A DNA stretch of 64,000 bases from Candidatus Cloacimonadota bacterium (lineage in GTDB: Bacteria; Cloacimonadota; Cloacimonadia; Cloacimonadales; Cloacimonadaceae): the NCBI GenBank assembly GCA_018433885.1, contig JAHDQK010000004.1:1-64000 (forward strand), in the 5' to 3' direction. The position numbers and the translations under genes are program-made. This document shows positions 1 to 9,616 of this stretch, piece by piece; position 1 is the stretch's first letter; each line of letters starts with the position of its first letter. The notes under the pieces are model-generated. The model was not told the DNA's origin. It was given only the letters and a program-made list of their open reading frames with translations, and made no database searches.

Positions 1-3000
1 GCTTGTATTCACGGGAATCGGTGCGGTGTAGAGAATACCTTCTGTTTCGCTGGGATCGCTATCATCGGTAGTATAGCGGATGCTTGCGCCCAGGCTGGGG
101 CTGGAAAGTACCACTAACTGCGCATTAGGATAAGTTCCGCCGGCAGGGTTGAAGCTAACGCTGGCTACCTGACCGGTAACGGTGTAGGTAGCGGAAACGA
201 TGCTACTGGGCAGCCAACCATCTCTGAAGGCACGGGCTCGGATGAACATTGTGCTATTCAGAGGAACGGTGATGGCGCTACTATACAGAATAGATGCCTC
301 GGTGGGATCGCTTCCATCTGTGGTATAATAGATTTCTGCGTCTTCGGTTGCTACGGTTATTTCCACATCGATAGGAGCGCTGGAGGTAGTGGATCCGGGC
401 ATGAAGACTGGGCTTGCCACGAAACCTGTAATAGTATAAGTGCGTTCCACGATTCCACTATCGATCATATTCGCCTTAGTAGCTTTCACCCGGAGAGTCG
501 TGCTGGTGGAGATGATGATCGGTTCGGCTGGATCGTAGATTTCCCAAGTTTCGGTCTCGGGATCCATTTGATACAGAATTGTGGAGCCATCCGTGCGTTC
601 AAAGACGGTTACCGTGAAGGGCTCTGTAAAGGTGCCGCCAGCAGGGAAAACTATAGGATCCAGCACCTGATCCGGTGCGATTATGTAGTCTGCAGTGGCG
701 ATATCAGAATCTGTATAACCTGTCAATTGGGCAAATGCCTTGAGTGTGGTATTCACATTCACCGCGATGGGAGCGCCATAGACCAATGATTCATCCGTAG
801 GGTCGCTGCCATCGGTTGTATAATAGATCGTGGCTCCGTCCGTAGAACTGATGCTTACGTTCTGAGGAAGGTTGTAAGTTCCTGGAGCCGGGCTAAACGC
901 GGGAGTGGCTACCTGCGGAGTTACGGGGATATCGATGATATATTGTTTGGTAGTGATCTCGGAATCCACCCAATCCGTCTTGATGGCTTTTGCCTGGATC
1001 AAGGTGGTCTCTGTGATACTCAAAGCCTCAGTATAGGGCAACCAAGCTCCACTCACCGAAGTGCGGTAGAGGATCGAAGCATCGGGAGTATCGGAGGTAA
1101 TCGTTACCAGTACAGGGCTATTGGTATGAAGCTCTTGCGCAGGATCAAAGACAGGCGCGGCTACTCGTTGATTGATCACAAATCCGCGTTCATAGATATC
1201 GGAATCCGCCCATCCATCCCGAATGGCTATCGCCTTGAGAATGGATGACTCGGTGATCTCCACGGGGGCGCTATACAAAGTCCCATTACTTTGGCTGGGG
1301 ATAGATCCATCCAGGGTATAATAGATGCCTGTGTTGCTCGTAATAGTGGAGAGAGTCACAGTAAAGGTTTCGTAGTGAATAGCAGGTATTCCGCCATCCG
1401 TGATCTGTGATACTTTCAGCACATAGTTTGCCGAGCTTTCCGCGGCAGGCAACCAGTTTGCCCTGGTGGCGTAAGCCCGGATCAAGGTGGATTCATCCAC
1501 GGAGATGGCAGATTCATACAGTTGGTTGGGCTCGGTGCCGTCAATGCTATAATAGATCTGTGCGCCGGGGGTTGAGCTGCCAAGTGTGACCGTCTGCACG
1601 TCGAAATAGGTGCCAGCAGCGGGAGTGAAGGTTACTGGAGCCACCATTCCGTTGATGGTATAGCTGAAGTTCCTGATATCCGAGGAAAGCCAATCATCCT
1701 TGCTGCCCACTACCCAGTAGTTTGTACTGGTAGTCAAGGATATCGGAGCATCATCATAAAGCGTCCATTCTTCGAAAGGAAGATCTGCGGAACTGGTATT
1801 GTAATAGATTTCTGCATCCGGAGTATTCACGCTGAAGACCACTTCGCGCGGTCCGGCATACTCTCCGGAGGCAAGGCTGGCTTGCGGATTTCTCACTTTG
1901 AGCAGATAGTTCCAAACTCTTGTGCCGGAATTGGGATACAGGTCTCTGGAGGCATAGGCATAGAGATTCTGATTGTGCAAAATGTCGATCTCTTCGCCCG
2001 TATAGGGGATGTAGTTGATGCCATCCAGGCTATAGTGGATCGCCGCATTATGAGCATGGCTCAAGACTACGGTGAAAGGTTCGAAATAGGTTCCGGACAC
2101 CACATTTGCCACAGGGAGCGCGAGAGCGGAATTGAAGACATAGTTCCGCAGCAAATGGACAGTCTCGACCCCGTCGTTCTCTGCCCATGCTTCCACTGTG
2201 GTATCGGTGCCGATTTCAGGGAGAATCACCGGGCTGATACCCAGCACTGGTGCCGCACCGTTGATACTGTAATACAGGTTTCCTACCGGCGTGCTGATGT
2301 TGATTTCTATCTCATCTCCCGATGCATATTCGGTTTGCAGAGGAAGTATTTCCGGTACTTGAAGAACTGTATAGGTGTCGTCTCCATATTTGGTTTCCGA
2401 ACCAGCCATTTCTGCTTTCGCATAGATAGTGGTCTGGGTACCCAGAGCGAGATCCAGGAGGCCGGTGTAAGGCTGCCAGTTTACGTTGTCGAAGCTATAG
2501 GAGATAGTTGCTTCGGCAGGAACTACACTCAAGCTCACGCTGGTGGGGCTGGTATAGGTTCCGCCCTCTGGATTAAACACGATATCTCCGATAGTATTGG
2601 CGATATTATAGGCTTTGTAAACCACCTGCGAAGGACGGTAGCCATCTTTGTATGCTCTTGCGGCAAAACCGCGTGAGCTGGCTACTTCGAATTGTCCATT
2701 ATAGAGGATTCCGTTCACAGAATCCGGCACCGCTGTGCCTGTGGGATCTTCCATATAATAAATCTGGTAAGGTGCCAGGTTCAGATCCGCCACGATGCTC
2801 ACCATGATGGGCAGAGGATGCTCTGTGGCAACCGGCTCAAACACAGGATCTACCATAGTGGGAATGAACTGGAAGGTCCAAGTGATAGGATCACTATCCA
2901 CCCAACCTGGTTTGAGGGAAATCGCTTTCAGGGTATATAGTTCTGCAGCTTCCAGTGGGTTGCTGCCCAAGGTAATGGGTACGGTGTATAGGGCAGATGT

Positions 3001-5811
3001 CCCCGTGGGCTCGCTACCGTCCAGAGTATAGCGGATTTCGGCAGCATCATAGGTGAAGAGCGACACTTCGATCTGTTGATAATGCTGGGAAAGTGCAACA
3101 TCAGGATCGGGAATCTGCAAAGGACCATCATTAGTGGTGAAAGTAACTGGAGGCAGGAACTTCACGAAGTAATCCGCGATCGCGCTGTATTCACTATTTA
3201 TCCAATTTTCTTTTGCGGCATACGCCTGCAGTCTGTAATGAGACATTGTAAGATCAAACGGAGCTACGTAAAGGTTAAAGCTTTCGCCTCCGTCCAAACT
3301 GTAATAGATCTCGGCATCCTGCCACCTGTCACCAGCCGGCATTTGCAGGCTGATCGTCACATTCTCTTCGTAAGTGTGTTCACCACCGATGGACGCCCAA
3401 GGTGTAGTGTATGCGGATGCGGGAGGGCTGGTGTGGGCTACCAGCGGCACCGGTAGCTGCCCGGTGATAGTGTAAACGCCTTCGTGCACCAAGCTCTCCA
3501 AGGTGGTAAAGGGAGGCAAGGCTGTGGCATAGGTGCGGATCGTGATATCACGCTCGGCATAGATGGGGCCACTATAAAGAGTCCAGGGGCTGAATGCGCC
3601 CATATCGTCCGTTTTATACTGGTAATAGATATCCGCCGGGGGATCCAGATCCGGAGCCACATCTGTGTTTATGGAGATGTATATCGGTGCATCGTAATAA
3701 TCCGCGGGCAAGCTCTTGGGTATCGGGTCAAACACCGTGGGATTGGTCAGATCGTCCCAAAACAGCATCCTGGTGCGGTTATTGATTTGAAAATCAAAAC
3801 TATAGGTCTCGCTGGGATACCATTCTTCGGCTCCCGGATCAGCCGTAGGGTCGTTATATTCCGCCCACCATCTGATGGTCGTGGAAGAATGCAGGTAAAG
3901 GGTAAGAGGATCTCCTGATGCCGAACTCCAAGTATAAACTTGAGCCTGAGCAGGCAAGCCAAGAGGCTCTAGCGAGTAGTATATTGTTGCGGCTCCGGGT
4001 GTAGCTACAAAACCGGAAAATTCCACTTTTACACTGTCCCCAAAGCACACACAATAGTTACCGTCTATATCCGGAGCGGGAATTGTGGCGAGGCCAGGCT
4101 CAGCAAAAACTACCTGGTCATTTATTATATAGTTATGCGCTGCGCTCACGGGGCTTTCGATCCAATCCGTCCTGATTGCTTTTGCCACGAAGTTGCGGAC
4201 GCTTTGGCTGGGGATCGCGATCCCGGGTTCAGAATAAGGCAACCACTCCACTCCGCCATCGGTGGAGTAAACAATATCGGCATCCGCAGGCTGGGTGCTA
4301 AGGGTCAGCAAGAAGTTGCTACCGATGCTATCATCCGGATTATTGGGCAGATACCTGCCGCTGGCATGACTGAAAACAGGTGTTTGCACGGTTCCGGTCA
4401 TATTGTAAGTCTGATGATTGACCGAAGAATCGGGACCCTCAAACGGCACGAAATACGCCCATACCGTCTGACTATACGCAGCCGGAGGATTGGTCTGAAT
4501 AGGGATCAACACCGGGTTCTGATACTGGGTCCAGGGGCCAGTGGGTCCCACCAGACTGAAGTAAATCCCTTCCACTTCGATGCCCGGGGCGGTGATGGTA
4601 ACGTAAATATCTTCGGTGAAGGGACCCATATCTTCCCAGGGCTCAAATTGCGGCCCCAGCGGGCTTACGGTGATATTCCAGCTTTGATTCAGCTCGAATC
4701 CGCTGTTGTCGGAACGGTCATAAACCCGAAGGTTTAAAGGAAAGTATCCAGGAACGTTGAAAACGTGGTCGAAATTGTCTGAAGTACTGATTTCCACGCC
4801 ATCCAAGGTCCAGCTATAGTACAGTGTATCGCCGTCGATATCGTTGGCTTGCACTTCGAAATTAACTGAGACGCCCTGATCGATCGGATCAATTTCGGAT
4901 AGTGGAGCGAATATCTCGATGCCGTCTGCTTTTACGGATAGGATCTCCGGAGGATCATTTACCTGAGTAACTCTCAAGGTGATCGTACGGCTGGCTATAG
5001 TGTTGTATGTTCTATCTTTTGCAGTGAGTTGGAATGTATAATCTTCATAAGCTCCCACCACATTCGCCGGAGGGGTAAAGGTAACTGCCGTGCCCAAGCC
5101 CGCACCGGAGTCTGCCTGGGTGTACCCCACTACAGAACTGGTAGGGGTTACAAACAATTGAATGGATGATGGAGAGCCCATATTATCCACAGAAACAATA
5201 TAGGGAGTGGTGGTACCCGGCATATTACCGATGAAGTTCACCGTCAAAGGTGTGTCCTCCGGGGTACTGAAGATGAATCCGTTGGGGATCGGCTGTGCCA
5301 CATTGGGGAAGTTAAAAACTGGTGCATCCAGCACATTGGTGACCCTTATCGTAAACAACCAGGTTACTCCGGGCATCCCGGGAGTGATCGGTTGATCAGA
5401 GATCGTGATAGCCACAGTCTCCTCTCCCCACCAAAGGGGGTTCACAGTGGTGAAACTCAACTGAGTGGGGTTCCCGGCTACTTGTTGGATCAGGAAACGC
5501 TCACTGTTTGACCACCAGAAATGAAGAGAATCTCCGGCTGTATATCCGTTGATGTCTCCTGCAAAATCTTTTATCCAAGGAAGGGTGCCCTGAAGAAAAG
5601 CGGGATCCCCGGAAGCCGGCAAAACACGCGGAATATCCGTGGGATCATAGTTAAAACTCAGGTGGGTTCTCACCTGAGAATTGTTTAGCCTGATGGCTTC
5701 GATCAGCTCCGGAGTAAAATCCTTTTCCGAAAGCTTTCGAACGTCCAAAGGCTGCCCTCCCAAGAGCATGATGCTCAAGAGAATAACTAATACGAAAAAA
5801 ATCTTTTTCAT
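1..5811 (-). CDS. Giant secreted repeat protein, C-terminus outside window
   Basis: An uninterrupted reading frame runs from an ATG at 5811 (preceded by GGAGG on the minus strand) to the window edge, giving at least 1937 residues; the C-terminus lies beyond position 1. It opens with a signal peptide (MKKIFFVLVILLSIMLLGG). Residues to about 350 form cadherin/PKD-like beta domains (for example 'NDIDGDTLYYSWTLDG'). From about residue 400 onward there are about 18 repeats of roughly 80 residues, each with a core like 'IYYTTDGSDPT...LYSAPI' followed by 'Y.ITG.V..PVF.P.GG'. This is the pattern of the chitobiase/beta-hexosaminidase C-terminal repeat (CHB_HEX_C_1 type), found in large surface proteins. 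No catalytic domain is visible in the part present. Likely an exported surface or adhesin-like protein; a sorting-type C-terminus is expected but cannot be seen. Plus-strand open frames in this region are in codon register with this gene and are shadows. Confidence 0.85.
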   Translation of the reverse strand, partial: MKKIFFVLVILLSIMLLGGQPLDVRKLSEKDFTPELIEAIRLNNSQVRTHLSFNYDPTDIPRVLPASGDPAFLQGTLPWIKDFAGDINGYTAGDSLHFWWSNSERFLIQQVAGNPTQLSFTTVNPLWWGEETVAITISDQPITPGMPGVTWLFTIRVTNVLDAPVFNFPNVAQPIPNGFIFSTPEDTPLTVNFIGNMPGTTTPYIVSVDNMGSPSSIQLFVTPTSSVVGYTQADSGAGLGTAVTFTPPANVVGAYEDYTFQLTAKDRTYNTIASRTITLRVTQVNDPPEILSVKADGIEIFAPLSEIDPIDQGVSVNFEVQANDIDGDTLYYSWTLDGVEISTSDNFDHVFNVPGYFPLNLRVYDRSDNSGFELNQSWNITVSPLGPQFEPWEDMGPFTEDIYVTITAPGIEVEGIYFSLVGPTGPWTQYQNPVLIPIQTNPPAAYSQTVWAYFVPFEGPDSSVNHQTYNMTGTVQTPVFSHASGRYLPNNPDDSIGSNFLLTLSTQPADADIVYSTDGGVEWLPYSEPGIAIPSQSVRNFVAKAIRTDWIESPVSAAHNYIINDQVVFAEPGLATIPAPDIDGNYCVCFGDSVKVEFSGFVATPGAATIYYSLEPLGLPAQAQVYTWSSASGDPLTLYLHSSTTIRWWAEYNDPTADPGAEEWYPSETYSFDFQINNRTRMLFWDDLTNPTVFDPIPKSLPADYYDAPIYISINTDVAPDLDPPADIYYQYKTDDMGAFSPWTLYSGPIYAERDITIRTYATALPPFTTLESLVHEGVYTITGQLPVPLVAHTSPPASAYTTPWASIGGEHTYEENVTISLQMPAGDRWQDAEIYYSLDGGESFNLYVAPFDLTMSHYRLQAYAAKENWINSEYSAIADYFVKFLPPVTFTTNDGPLQIPDPDVALSQHYQQIEVSLFTYDAAEIRYTLDGSEPTGTSALYTVPITLGSNPLEAAELYTLKAISLKPGWVDSDPITWTFQFIPTMVDPVFEPVATEHPLPIMVSIVADLNLAPYQIYYMEDPTGTAVPDSVNGILYNGQFEVASSRGFAARAYKDGYRPSQVVYKAYNIANTIGDIVFNPEGGTYTSPTSVSLSVVPAEATISYSFDNVNWQPYTGLLDLALGTQTTIYAKAEMAGSETKYGDDTYTVLQVPEILPLQTEYASGDEIEINISTPVGNLYYSINGAAPVLGISPVILPEIGTDTTVEAWAENDGVETVHLLRNYVFNSALALPVANVVSGTYFEPFTVVLSHAHNAAIHYSLDGINYIPYTGEEIDILHNQNLYAYASRDLYPNSGTRVWNYLLKVRNPQASLASGEYAGPREVVFSVNTPDAEIYYNTSSADLPFEEWTLYDDAPISLTTSTNYWVVGSKDDWLSSDIRNFSYTINGMVAPVTFTPAAGTYFDVQTVTLGSSTPGAQIYYSIDGTEPNQLYESAISVDESTLIRAYATRANWLPAAESSANYVLKVSQITDGGIPAIHYETFTVTLSTITSNTGIYYTLDGSIPSQSNGTLYSAPVEITESSILKAIAIRDGWADSDIYERGFVINQRVAAPVFDPAQELHTNSPVLVTITSDTPDASILYRTSVSGAWLPYTEALSITETTLIQAKAIKTDWVDSEITTKQYIIDIPVTPQVATPAFSPAPGTYNLPQNVSISSTDGATIYYTTDGSDPTDESLVYGAPIAVNVNTTLKAFAQLTGYTDSDIATADYIIAPDQVLDPIVFPAGGTFTEPFTVTVFERTDGSTILYQMDPETETWEIYDPAEPIIISTSTTLRVKATKANMIDSGIVERTYTITGFVASPVFMPGSTTSSAPIDVEITVATEDAEIYYTTDGSDPTEASILYSSAITVPLNSTMFIRARAFRDGWLPSSIVSATYTVTGQVASVSFNPAGGTYPNAQLVVLSSPSLGASIRYTTDDSDPSETEGILYTAPIPVNTS

Positions 5812-6627
5812 ATTGCCTCCTATATTGCCAAATTATAAACAATTCGTACACGCAATCCACATATATGGAGATCGCATTATATAACATATAAAATAAACTC
5901 CGAGCCAGATATGGCAAGGCAAAGCTCTGCTACCCTGCCATTGTGACATCTCTCCGCTTTGTGTCAAGTTCTTTTTCGGGCTTATCTTATCCGCGTTATA
6001 CGAGTTCAATGTTTTTTATTCGCAAACTATCAATCTCAGGACTCTTCGGATAAAGATTGACCTCGTTGGAAGCATGGTAAATTCAGGTTTAGATACCGCG
6101 TTTCCTCCTCTTATAGAATCCTGTATATGATACAATATCAGCATGTTGCGGCACTATGATAAATCCTTGTCAGGCGCGGCAGAAGCATCCCGGACAAACT
6201 ACTTACCAGCAAATTGGATATCATCAGTTCAGACTCAGTGTGGATATCTTTCTACAATATCTTCGCCTTTTTTTAATGTTTCCTGATGTTTTTCCCTTTT
6301 TTCCCCATTCAGTTTCCTTGTCTCTTTCGCTTCAAAAGACAGCAATGCAATCCCAAATCACGTAAAATTTTCTATTACAGATCAATAGCATTACCTTAAA
6401 ATGCGTTGTATTGCATCCCGTGAAAGCCTGATTGGCTCATTACTGCAGTCATTTCGGACACTCCAAGCGCACAGTCATCTCAACCCAATCTTACCTAATG
6501 CGCGGCATTATCTTCGCCAGTCAATAATATATATACATATTGCCTAAAACATCGAAATATCATATTTAGCTCCCTGCATTAACCTAATTATGTGCATGGC
6601 AATATTTGAGGCCAGACTATTTGATAC
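5812..6627. other. Divergent intergenic region without recognised gene
   Basis: About 800 bases between the minus-strand repeat protein and the plus-strand reductase. It is AT-rich with pyrimidine runs around 6270-6340. On the minus strand there is a TTGACA (5967-5962), but no good -10 at the right distance; a TATAAT (5881-5876) closer to the gene lacks a -35. The one open frame here (6156-6365) has no ribosome-binding site and low-complexity composition. No tRNA, repeat or conserved protein was recognised. Confidence 0.5.
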
Positions 6628-6655
6628 TTGCCAAACATTATTCGCTGATTATATT
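6628..6655 (+). promoter_or_regulatory. Possible promoter of the disulfide reductase gene
   Basis: TTGCCA (6628-6633), a 16-base spacer and TATATT (6650-6655) resemble a sigma70-type promoter 37 bases before the preferred ATG at 6693. If correct, transcription starts downstream of the upstream in-frame ATG at 6606, which supports the later start codon. Confidence 0.35.
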
Positions 6656-6692
6656 TTCTGGCAAAGACTATATTGTATCTGGAGGATACCAA

Positions 6693-9158
6693 ATGCCAAA
6701 GTATCTCATCGTGGGTGGAGTAGCCGGTGGCGCAACTACCGCCGCCCGGCTAAGAAGATTGGATGAACACGCCGAGATTGTAATGTTTGAACGCGGGGCT
6801 TATATCTCATACGCCAACTGCGGTTTACCTTACTATGTGGGGGGAGTTATCTCCGAGCGCGATCGTCTGTTTGTGCAGACTCCCCAAAGTTTTAAAGCCC
6901 GTTTGAATGTGGACGTCCGCATCGAACAGGAGGTAATCGCGATTGATCGCCAGACAAAGAGTATAACCATTAGACGTAAGGACGGCAGTGAATACAACGA
7001 AACTTACGACAAACTGGTGCTCTCACCCGGTGCAGAGCCTTTGCGTCCCCCGATTCCCGGGATCCAAGATGAAGTAATATTTACCCTGCGAAACGTTCCG
7101 GATACAGATAGAATTGCTAAATTTATCGAGCAGCATAATGTGCGACACGCCGTGATTGTGGGAGCTGGCTTCATCGGGCTGGAGATGGCGGAAAACCTAC
7201 ACCACAAAGGGATCAATGTAACTATTGTAGAAATGGCGGAACAGGTGATGACCCCTCTGGATTATGAGATGGCGGCAGCCGTGCATCAACATCTGAAGAC
7301 CAAGCAAGTGGAGTTTTATCTTAAAGATGCGGTAAACTCATTTGTGAGAGAGAAGAGCGGCTTGCAGGTTCGCCTGAAGAGCGGGCGCAGCATCGCCACC
7401 GACATGGTGGTTCTTTCGATCGGCGTGCGCCCGGACAGCAAGTTGGCAGAGGATGCCGGGCTGGAGCTCGGAATAAACAAGGGGATCAAAGTTAACGAAT
7501 ATCTGCAGACGAGTGATCCCGATATCTATGCCCTGGGAGATGCCATCGTGTATCCCAATCCCATTACCGGGGACGAAAGCCATACCTATCTGGCTGGTCC
7601 GGCAAATAAGCAAGGCAGGATGGTGGCGGACAACATCGCCCACGGCAATGTACGCAAATATCAGGGGAGCATTTCCACCGCGATAGCGAAAGTGTTTGAC
7701 CTCACTGTGGGTGCCACCGGAGTATCGGAGAAGGTACTAAAAAAATCCGGCATACCCTATATCTCATCCATTATCCATGGTAGCAGCCACGCGGGATACT
7801 ATCCGGACGCGCTCCCCATGACTATCAAGATTGTATTCAACCCCGAAAACGGAAAGCTATTGGGCGGGCAGATCGTGGGCTTCGATGGCGTGGATAAACG
7901 CATCGACATGCTTGCTCACATCCTGAAACATGGAGAAACGATCTACGATATGCAAGAAATAGAGCATGCCTATGCCCCACCTTTTTCCAGTGCCAAAGAT
8001 CCAGTAAACATGGCGGGATTGGTAGCGGAAAACATCATCAAAGGCATGATCAAGATCATCCATTGGGATGAAATCCGCAATCTGAACCTGAAAGACGTTT
8101 CGTTGATAGACGTCCGCACCACTGAAGAAAATGCCCTGGGCACCATCGAAGGCAGCCTCAACATCCCGGTAGATGAACTCCGCGAGCGTCTGAGCGAGAT
8201 CCCCCAAAACAAAAAAATAATCGTCTTCTGTGGAACCGGACACAGATCCTACTTCGCCGCCAGAATCCTGATGCAAAACGGGTTCAGCGATGTATTCAAC
8301 CTCAGTGGGGGCTACATCACATATGAGCATGCCACCCAAAAACAAAGTAATGAAGACATCTTTGGCGGAGAATACATCGGAAAGGACGACCATATTTATC
8401 AGGGAAAGGAATCCCCCGGGCAGACTCCCACAGGCAAGATTACCGAAGTTGACGCCAGCGGACTACAGTGCCCCGGACCAATCATGCGCTTGAAGAACGA
8501 GATCGACCGGCTTGCTGATGGAGATATCCTGAAGATCAGCGCCAGTGATCCAGGATTTGCCAAGGATGTTCCTGCCTGGTGCAATATGACCGGGAATAAG
8601 CTGTTGAAAGTGGAAAGTAGCGGAAAGAAGATCGTCGCCATGATTCAAAAAGGCGGCGGTAAAGCCTTGGAAGCGGGTAGCGGTGGCGGAAAGAACAAGA
8701 CGATCATCGTGTTCAGTGACGATATGGACCGCGCTCTGGCATCATTTGTGATCGCCAACGGAGCTGCCTCCACCGGAAAGAAAGTAACGATGTTCTTCAC
8801 CTTTTGGGGCTTGAATGTAATCAAAAAACCGGGAGCACTCAAGACAGATAAGGACACCATGGGCAAGATGTTTGGCATGATGATGCCCAAAGGCGCAGGC
8901 AGCTTGGGGCTCTCCAAGATCAATTTTGCGGGGATGGGCCCCATGATGATGAAAAAGCGGATGAAAGACAAGAATGTGGACAGCCTGGAAATGATGATCA
9001 TGCAAGCCAAAAGAGCAGGAGTTCAGATGATCGCGTGTCAGATGAGCATGGACATCATGGGCGTGGAAGCCAGTGAATTGATCGACGGCGTGACTATCGG
9101 CGGGGTGGCTACATACCTGGAAGAAGCGGAGCAGAGCAACCTGAATCTGTTTATCTAA
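6693..9158 (+). CDS. CoA-disulfide reductase-like flavoprotein fused to rhodanese, TusA and DsrE-like domains
   Basis: A 821-residue cytoplasmic protein made of four joined modules. Residues 1-440 are a pyridine-nucleotide-disulfide oxidoreductase: the FAD motif GGVAGGATTAARLRR is at 8-22 and the single redox cysteine is C43 in 'YANCGLPYY', the position and context known from CoA-disulfide reductases and NADH oxidases of this class. A rhodanese domain follows (about 460-550, active-site C513 in 'FCGTGHRS'), then a TusA/SirA domain (about 583-655, C593 in 'LQCPGP') and a DsrE-type domain (about 667-821). The likely role is reduction of low-molecular-weight disulfides, polysulfide or persulfide, with sulfane sulfur passed between the modules. 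The frame is open back to 6606, but the ATG at 6693 has GGAGG in front and starts exactly at the FAD fold. It stands alone, closed by a strong terminator. Confidence 0.9.
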   Translation: MPKYLIVGGVAGGATTAARLRRLDEHAEIVMFERGAYISYANCGLPYYVGGVISERDRLFVQTPQSFKARLNVDVRIEQEVIAIDRQTKSITIRRKDGSEYNETYDKLVLSPGAEPLRPPIPGIQDEVIFTLRNVPDTDRIAKFIEQHNVRHAVIVGAGFIGLEMAENLHHKGINVTIVEMAEQVMTPLDYEMAAAVHQHLKTKQVEFYLKDAVNSFVREKSGLQVRLKSGRSIATDMVVLSIGVRPDSKLAEDAGLELGINKGIKVNEYLQTSDPDIYALGDAIVYPNPITGDESHTYLAGPANKQGRMVADNIAHGNVRKYQGSISTAIAKVFDLTVGATGVSEKVLKKSGIPYISSIIHGSSHAGYYPDALPMTIKIVFNPENGKLLGGQIVGFDGVDKRIDMLAHILKHGETIYDMQEIEHAYAPPFSSAKDPVNMAGLVAENIIKGMIKIIHWDEIRNLNLKDVSLIDVRTTEENALGTIEGSLNIPVDELRERLSEIPQNKKIIVFCGTGHRSYFAARILMQNGFSDVFNLSGGYITYEHATQKQSNEDIFGGEYIGKDDHIYQGKESPGQTPTGKITEVDASGLQCPGPIMRLKNEIDRLADGDILKISASDPGFAKDVPAWCNMTGNKLLKVESSGKKIVAMIQKGGGKALEAGSGGGKNKTIIVFSDDMDRALASFVIANGAASTGKKVTMFFTFWGLNVIKKPGALKTDKDTMGKMFGMMMPKGAGSLGLSKINFAGMGPMMMKKRMKDKNVDSLEMMIMQAKRAGVQMIACQMSMDIMGVEASELIDGVTIGGVATYLEEAEQSNLNLFI

Positions 9159-9186
9159 ACCATCATTAATCAATTTAAGAGATCTA

Positions 9187-9219
9187 AAATACCGGGGTCA
9201 CTTCCCCGGTATTTTTTTA
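9187..9219 (+). terminator. Rho-independent terminator after the reductase gene
   Basis: AAATACCGGGG pairs with CCCCGGTATTT around a six-base loop and is followed by a T run. It lies 29 bases past the reductase stop codon. Confidence 0.9.
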
Positions 9220-9360
9220 TCTACACCAAGCTTATCTCTAAGGTATCCAAGCATGTATGGGAGATAATCTCAAGCTGGCTAAAGAGCTTTTACCCGTGCC
9301 CAAAAGCTCAGTCCTACAAGATGCCTCTGCCAAAACATCTTGCCCGAGCGAACCATTCAA

Positions 9361-9446
9361 CCCCATTTCCCGAACAAGTCCGCATGCCGTCTTCCAGCAG
9401 CGGAAACTGCTCATAGACGGCGGGGAGACTGCTTTGCTGAATGGGG
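9361..9446 (+). repeat. Structured intergenic repeat, copy A (86 bp)
   Basis: One of three related copies (others at 35229-35325 and 56951-57036). The ends form a short inverted repeat (CCCCATT ... AATGGGG). Inside, ATGCCGTCT is followed by a small hairpin (AGCAG/CTGCT in this copy), and the right end reads TTTGCTGAATGGGGATGCT. Copies A and C have identical length. Directly after it is a run of 12 G (9452-9463). It sits in a 397-base gap between the reductase terminator and the next gene; the overlapping open frames at 9238-9627 (minus) and 9257-9481 (plus) look non-coding. Confidence 0.7.
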
Positions 9447-9616
9447 ATGCTGGGGGGGGGGGGATTCTGGACATGGCATGATTACAGATAGATAGTAACT
9501 GCGCGATTTTTATTTTGGTTACGGAAGTCTCTCCGCCATCAGATAACAAGCGATAGAACTTGACAGCAAAGTGGGTGGTTTTATCATGCCCCAAACAAAA
9601 ACTAAGGATATTTAAA

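Noticed and set aside
1-4700. Possible CRISPR or DNA tandem array, because of regular 235-base spacing
   Set aside because: The periodicity is at protein level only; units differ strongly in DNA and there are no short identical repeats with spacers.
568-4737. A series of plus-strand open frames of 60-264 residues
   Set aside because: They are in exact codon register opposite the giant minus-strand protein, lack ribosome sites and read as low-quality protein; the minus-strand repeats are clearly coding.
6156-6365. 69-residue open frame in the gap before the reductase
   Set aside because: No ribosome site, no coding-like composition, ends in a run of Ser/Leu from pyrimidine-rich DNA.
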